Shown: positions 7,473 to 11,812 of the stretch, piece by piece
Layout of the letters: each line of letters opens with the position of its first letter
Position numbering within the stretch: the first letter of the stretch is position 1
Assembly (NCBI GenBank): GCA_003972865.1
Contig: QOAX01000114.1
Span: forward strand, 1 to 11,812
Reading direction: 5' to 3'
Length of the DNA: 11,812 nucleotides
DNA from: Verrucomicrobiota bacterium
Lineage (GTDB): Bacteria; Verrucomicrobiota; Verrucomicrobiia; Limisphaerales; UBA1096
Position numbers and translations under genes: made by a program
Notes under the pieces: model-generated
Told to the model about the DNA's origin: nothing
Databases searched by the model: none
What the model saw: the letters and a program-made list of their open reading frames with translations, nothing else

Positions 7473-8807
7473 TTAAAGCCACTTGGTTCGGTTTTGTTTT
7501 CTGACGAGAGCGGCGGCTCCGGGGATGCCCTTGGCTTTCATCGCTTGGCCGTCCCAGTCGAGATTTTGCTGCAGCTTGAGGGCGACGATCCCGGACAAGC
7601 CGATCTCAGTCAGTTGGCCGCCGATCTCGAACGGCGCGAAGGTCTTTCCGTTGTTGAGGATCGCATCGATCCATTCTTGAAAATGCCCCCTCACGCGCGG
7701 AAGACGTTGTGGCACTTTTTTCGCCTCGGAATGGTTGGCGTGTCCGGCGAATTTTTTGTCGCCTTTCAGCTTGACGTAGCACTGTGAATTCCAAAGCCCG
7801 GCGGAGAGCAGGCCGTGCTCCGCCTCGACCACGGCACCGACGCGGGGGATGTTCCCGAAGGTGCCAATCAGCGGGTCGGTGATGTGCTTGGGCGGCATGT
7901 CGACGCCGCCGGTGTAGTAGATCAGGTTCACCGCGGCGCGCTGGCCCTCGGCGGCAAAATGAAAGGTGTGCGTCACGGCCTTGGCGTAGGTTTCGAGCCC
8001 GGCTTTTTGCACGTTGCTGATCCCGACCCGGGACGGGTATTTCAAGTTGAGAGCGCGCACCGGCATGTTGAATGAGTGGCAGCAGAAGTCGCCGATGGAG
8101 CCGTTGCCGAAGTCGTACCAACCGCGCCACTTGGCCGGATGATAGATGCCGACCTTGTAGGGGCGCGTCGGCGACGGGCCGCACCAGAAATCCCAGTTCA
8201 TTCCCTTCGGCACCGGGTCCTCGCCGGCCGGGCGCATGCCGCCGTTGGGCCAGCCGTGGGCTGGATGCCAGACGTGCACGTTGGCTATCTGCCCCAGCAG
8301 CCCGAATTGAATCAACTCGATACTCCGGCGAAGATTCGACGAGGCGCTGCCCTGGTTGCCGGTCTGGGTGACGACCTTTGATGTGCGGGACAGTTCCCGC
8401 AACGCACGCGACTCGGCGATTGTATGGGTCAGCGGCTTCTCGCAGTACACGTGCCGGTCGGCCTTCATCGCCGCGGTGCAGATCGGAGCGTGCCAATGAT
8501 CCGGCGTGGCGACCACCACGGCATCGAGCGATGTTTCATTTTCGAGCAGCTCGCGGTAGTCGGTGTACGCCTTGACATCGCCGGCCTTGGCCTTGTGCCG
8601 GTTTTGGGAACCGGCAACCTGATTGGGATCGACATCGCAGAACGCCACGACGTTGTGCCCAAGTTGCAGCGCGTTCTTGACGTGGCCCTGTATCTGGCCG
8701 CCCATGCCGATGAAGGCGATGTTGAGCCTGTTGTTGGCCCCGAAAACAGTGCGCGGGAGTATGACCGGTGCGGCAGCGGCAGCGGCAAGAAAAGCTCGGC
8801 GTTTCAT
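7473..8807 (-). CDS. Gfo/Idh/MocA-family oxidoreductase, exported (1)
   Basis: A 444-residue NAD(P)-dependent oxidoreductase-family protein. The start at 8807 gives MKRRAFLAAAAAAPVILPRTVFGA, a Tat-like signal (RRAFL) with cleavage near residue 24; the open frame upstream adds 37 residues without signal character. The Rossmann domain opens with LNIAFIGMGGQIQGH (GxGG at 34-37), then VVAFCDVD (53-60) and ATPDHWHAP (100-108). The family motif EKP is at 123-125 in VYCEKPLTH and supplies the usual catalytic or cofactor-binding Lys. The C-terminal half carries HPAKWRGWYDFGNGSIGDFCCH (223-244), a pattern common in the expanded exported oxidoreductases of Planctomycetota and Verrucomicrobiota. Those are linked to sugar and polyol oxidation, but the substrate cannot be read here. 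Tat export would suit a protein that folds with NAD(P) inside the cell. It is divergent from, and paralogous to, the oxidoreductase at 8988. Only a weak GAAAGA lies upstream of the ATG. Confidence 0.92.
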   Translation of the reverse strand: MKRRAFLAAAAAAPVILPRTVFGANNRLNIAFIGMGGQIQGHVKNALQLGHNVVAFCDVDPNQVAGSQNRHKAKAGDVKAYTDYRELLENETSLDAVVVATPDHWHAPICTAAMKADRHVYCEKPLTHTIAESRALRELSRTSKVVTQTGNQGSASSNLRRSIELIQFGLLGQIANVHVWHPAHGWPNGGMRPAGEDPVPKGMNWDFWCGPSPTRPYKVGIYHPAKWRGWYDFGNGSIGDFCCHSFNMPVRALNLKYPSRVGISNVQKAGLETYAKAVTHTFHFAAEGQRAAVNLIYYTGGVDMPPKHITDPLIGTFGNIPRVGAVVEAEHGLLSAGLWNSQCYVKLKGDKKFAGHANHSEAKKVPQRLPRVRGHFQEWIDAILNNGKTFAPFEIGGQLTEIGLSGIVALKLQQNLDWDGQAMKAKGIPGAAALVRKQNRTKWL

Positions 8808-8987
8808 GAATCTGTCTTTCGTCTTTGGATCAATTGGTCGCACCCCTTGTGTCACACTGAACCGGGATTGGAAAGCTGAAACCGGATGGAAGCGGTTCGT
8901 TTTTTTCAGGTTTGGCAACCGAACCGACGGTAAGGGTTTGATTTTGCTCTCGCCAGTTTCTGTCAGGTGGGTAACCGTTGCGCCGCT
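8808..8987. promoter_or_regulatory. Shared upstream region of divergent oxidoreductases
   Basis: The 180 bp between the two start codons must hold both promoters. I found no convincing -35/-10 pair. Two features stand out. Abutting imperfect tandem repeats TGAACCGGGATTGGAAAGC (8858-8876) and TGAAACCGGATGGAAGC (8877-8893) could be an operator. A perfect 7-bp inverted repeat, CGGTTCG (8893-8899) with CGAACCG (8920-8926), encloses a 20-nt loop with a T run. There is no TTGGCCAA site. Confidence 0.45.
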
Positions 8988-10337
<1,350 letters not shown>

Positions 10338-10343
10338 ACCGAG

Positions 10344-10361
10344 GCCGCTTAGCCAAGCGGC
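10344..10361. terminator. Hairpin between convergent genes
   Basis: GCCGCTT (10344-10350) and AAGCGGC (10355-10361) form a perfect 7-bp stem around an AGCC loop in the 42-bp gap between the second oxidoreductase and the helicase. No T run follows on either strand, so it may be a factor-assisted or bidirectional transcript end. Its core CTTAGCCAAG is one base away from CTTGGCCAAG, so it may be a diverged copy of the intergenic palindrome family. Confidence 0.45.
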
Positions 10362-10379
10362 ACATGGTCACGGCGGCGA

Positions 10380-11798
10380 CTACCGGGCGAATCGGGCGTT
10401 GCGCCTTGGCCGTCTTTTGGCGGGCTTCTTTTTTTCGTAGCCGTTTCGGCTCTCTCTCCTTTGCTGCTTTTTGGGAGAGCGCACTGACTTGAACGCGCGT
10501 TCGGAATGTAAATCGTGCTCAACATCGTCGGGTATCGGTTTTTTGATCAACCGCTCGATGTCCAGCAGCAGACCGGCTTCCTCTTTGCTGCAAAATGTCC
10601 ACGCCTGGCCTTCGCTTCCGGCGCGCGCGGTTCGGCCGATTCGGTGAATATACATCTCCGCTTCCGTCGGCAAATCGTAGTTGAACACATCCGTGATGCC
10701 ATCCACATCGATCCCGCGCGCGGCAATGTCGGTGGCGACCAATACTTTCACCTTGCCTCTCCGGAAGTTGTCTAGCGCTTTGGTCCGCGCTGACTGGGTC
10801 TTGTTGCCGTGAATGGGCGCCGCAGATATCCCAACCCGCTCCAGTCGTTCGCAGACACGGTTCGCCTTATACTTCATCTGCGTGAAAACGATCGCGCGCC
10901 CCACCTCCGGGCCGCGGAGAATCGAAACGAGCAAATCATCCTTGTGATCACGATCCACGTACAGCAGCCGCTGGCAAATCTTCTCCACCGTCGGCTGTTC
11001 GGGGTTGATCGTGACCCGGGCCGGATTGACCAGCAGGCGCTTGGCAAAGACCTCCACGGCTGTCGGCAGCGTCGCGGAGAAAAACCCGGTCCGGCGTTCC
11101 TTTGGCAGCATGGCCAGGATTCGCTCAACGTCAGGGATAAAACCCATATCCAGCATGCGATCCGCCTCGTCGAGTATGAACGTCTTGACGGCATCGAGTT
11201 GCACGAACCCCTGCCCCATCAGGTCGAGCAGGCGTCCCGGCGTCGCGACGACAATATCGACGCCGCGGTTCATCGCCTTTTCCTGCGGGCCCTGTCCCAC
11301 GCCGCCAAAAATCACCGTGTGGGAAACCTGCAGAAACCGGCCGTATGCCGTGATGCTGTCGCCGATCTGTGCCGCCAGTTCACGCGTCGGCGCAAGGATC
11401 AGCGCCCGGGGGCGGCGGCCCTCCGGGTTGATTTTCTCGGCAGCCAACTCCTGGAGCAACGGGATGGTGAACGCGGCGGTTTTGCCGGTACCGGTCTGTG
11501 CGCTGCCGAACAAATCCCGGCCATCGATCTGCGGCGGAATGGCCTTGGCCTGCACCGGTGTCGGCGTGGCGTAGCCTTCCTTTTTCAGCGCGTGCTGAAC
11601 CTCCGGGATCAGCGAACCAAAGATGCCCTCCATCTCGAGTGCCTCCATTGGCTCGGCGATTTTGCGGGGCTGCCGTTGTTGGTCTGGACGAAACTGGTCG
11701 TCACGAGCCCTGCTTGGTTTGCCGCGTTTTCGCGATTTGCCACCGGCAAAACGCCCTCGTTTTTTATCGCCCCTATTGCGGGGTTTCCTCTCTGTCAT
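10380..11798 (-). CDS. rhlE: DEAD-box ATP-dependent RNA helicase, RhlE type
   Basis: A 472-residue cytoplasmic RNA helicase with every family motif in order: Q motif ending GYATPTPVQ (75-83), motif I AQTGTGKT (100-107), Ia PTRELA (137-142), GG (165-166), Ib TPGR (186-189), II DEAD (210-213), III SAT (241-243), IV IVFTQ (303-307), V ATDIAARGID (355-364) and VI HRIGRTARAG (385-394). The core is complete. It is flanked by a Lys/Arg-rich N-terminal extension (about 1-46) and a basic C-terminal tail (about 436-472, ending KRRPRRNARFAR), both probably disordered and RNA-binding. RhlE-type helicases act on ribosome assembly and structured RNAs, often in the cold. The ATG at 11798 is the first in frame; no Shine-Dalgarno is visible in the 14 bases that remain upstream. 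It converges on the oxidoreductase and is not obviously part of the same function. Confidence 0.95.
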   Translation of the reverse strand: MTERKPRNRGDKKRGRFAGGKSRKRGKPSRARDDQFRPDQQRQPRKIAEPMEALEMEGIFGSLIPEVQHALKKEGYATPTPVQAKAIPPQIDGRDLFGSAQTGTGKTAAFTIPLLQELAAEKINPEGRRPRALILAPTRELAAQIGDSITAYGRFLQVSHTVIFGGVGQGPQEKAMNRGVDIVVATPGRLLDLMGQGFVQLDAVKTFILDEADRMLDMGFIPDVERILAMLPKERRTGFFSATLPTAVEVFAKRLLVNPARVTINPEQPTVEKICQRLLYVDRDHKDDLLVSILRGPEVGRAIVFTQMKYKANRVCERLERVGISAAPIHGNKTQSARTKALDNFRRGKVKVLVATDIAARGIDVDGITDVFNYDLPTEAEMYIHRIGRTARAGSEGQAWTFCSKEEAGLLLDIERLIKKPIPDDVEHDLHSERAFKSVRSPKKQQRRESRNGYEKKKPAKRRPRRNARFAR

Positions 11799-11812
11799 TT
11801 AATCAATCAGTA

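Overview
The window is GC-rich bacterial DNA (about 60% GC by eye) carrying seven genes and one well-populated intergenic region. It looks like a member of the Planctomycetota-Verrucomicrobiota-Chlamydiota (PVC) group, most likely Verrucomicrobiota. The pointers are a prepilin-type protein with an 'FADGH..IKKW.DP' tail, two Tat-exported Gfo/Idh/MocA oxidoreductases, a large secreted PQQ-type beta-propeller protein, weak or absent Shine-Dalgarno sequences on most genes, and an exported protein with the motif CSVPVFRYALERW. The assignment rests on protein style only; no rRNA or marker gene is present.

Layout: (1) 1-189, the C-terminal end of a prepilin-like protein. (2) 190-625, a noncoding stretch with several hairpins, TTGGCCAA-type palindromes and a likely sigma70-type promoter. 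(3) 626-3905, three co-directional genes: an exported, C-terminally membrane-anchored protein of unknown function, an FtsX/MacB-type permease, and its ATPase. The permease and ATPase are 3 bp apart and surely work together; the first gene probably belongs to the same unit. (4) 4032-7256, a 1074-residue secreted protein joining a methyltransferase-like fold to PQQ-type beta-propeller repeats, followed by an intrinsic terminator. (5) 7473-8807 (minus) and 8988-10337 (plus), two divergent Gfo/Idh/MocA-family oxidoreductases with N-terminal export signals, sharing a 180-bp upstream region. (6) 10380-11798 (minus), a DEAD-box RNA helicase of the RhlE type, converging on the second oxidoreductase across a 42-bp gap with a hairpin.

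The ABC module resembles MacB/LolCDE machines, which use ATP in the cytoplasm to move or extract substrates at the periplasmic face. The unknown protein in front of it may be its periplasmic partner. The oxidoreductases and the propeller protein fit the large exported carbohydrate/polyol-handling repertoire of PVC bacteria, but no substrate can be read from the sequence.

The least ordinary signals are an intergenic palindrome family built on GCTTGGCCAAGC, including a perfect 19-bp element present twice in opposite orientation about 7 kb apart; CxC cysteine motifs in the predicted exported parts of three of the four genes between 626 and 7256; and the fusion of a methyltransferase-like domain to a secreted beta-propeller.
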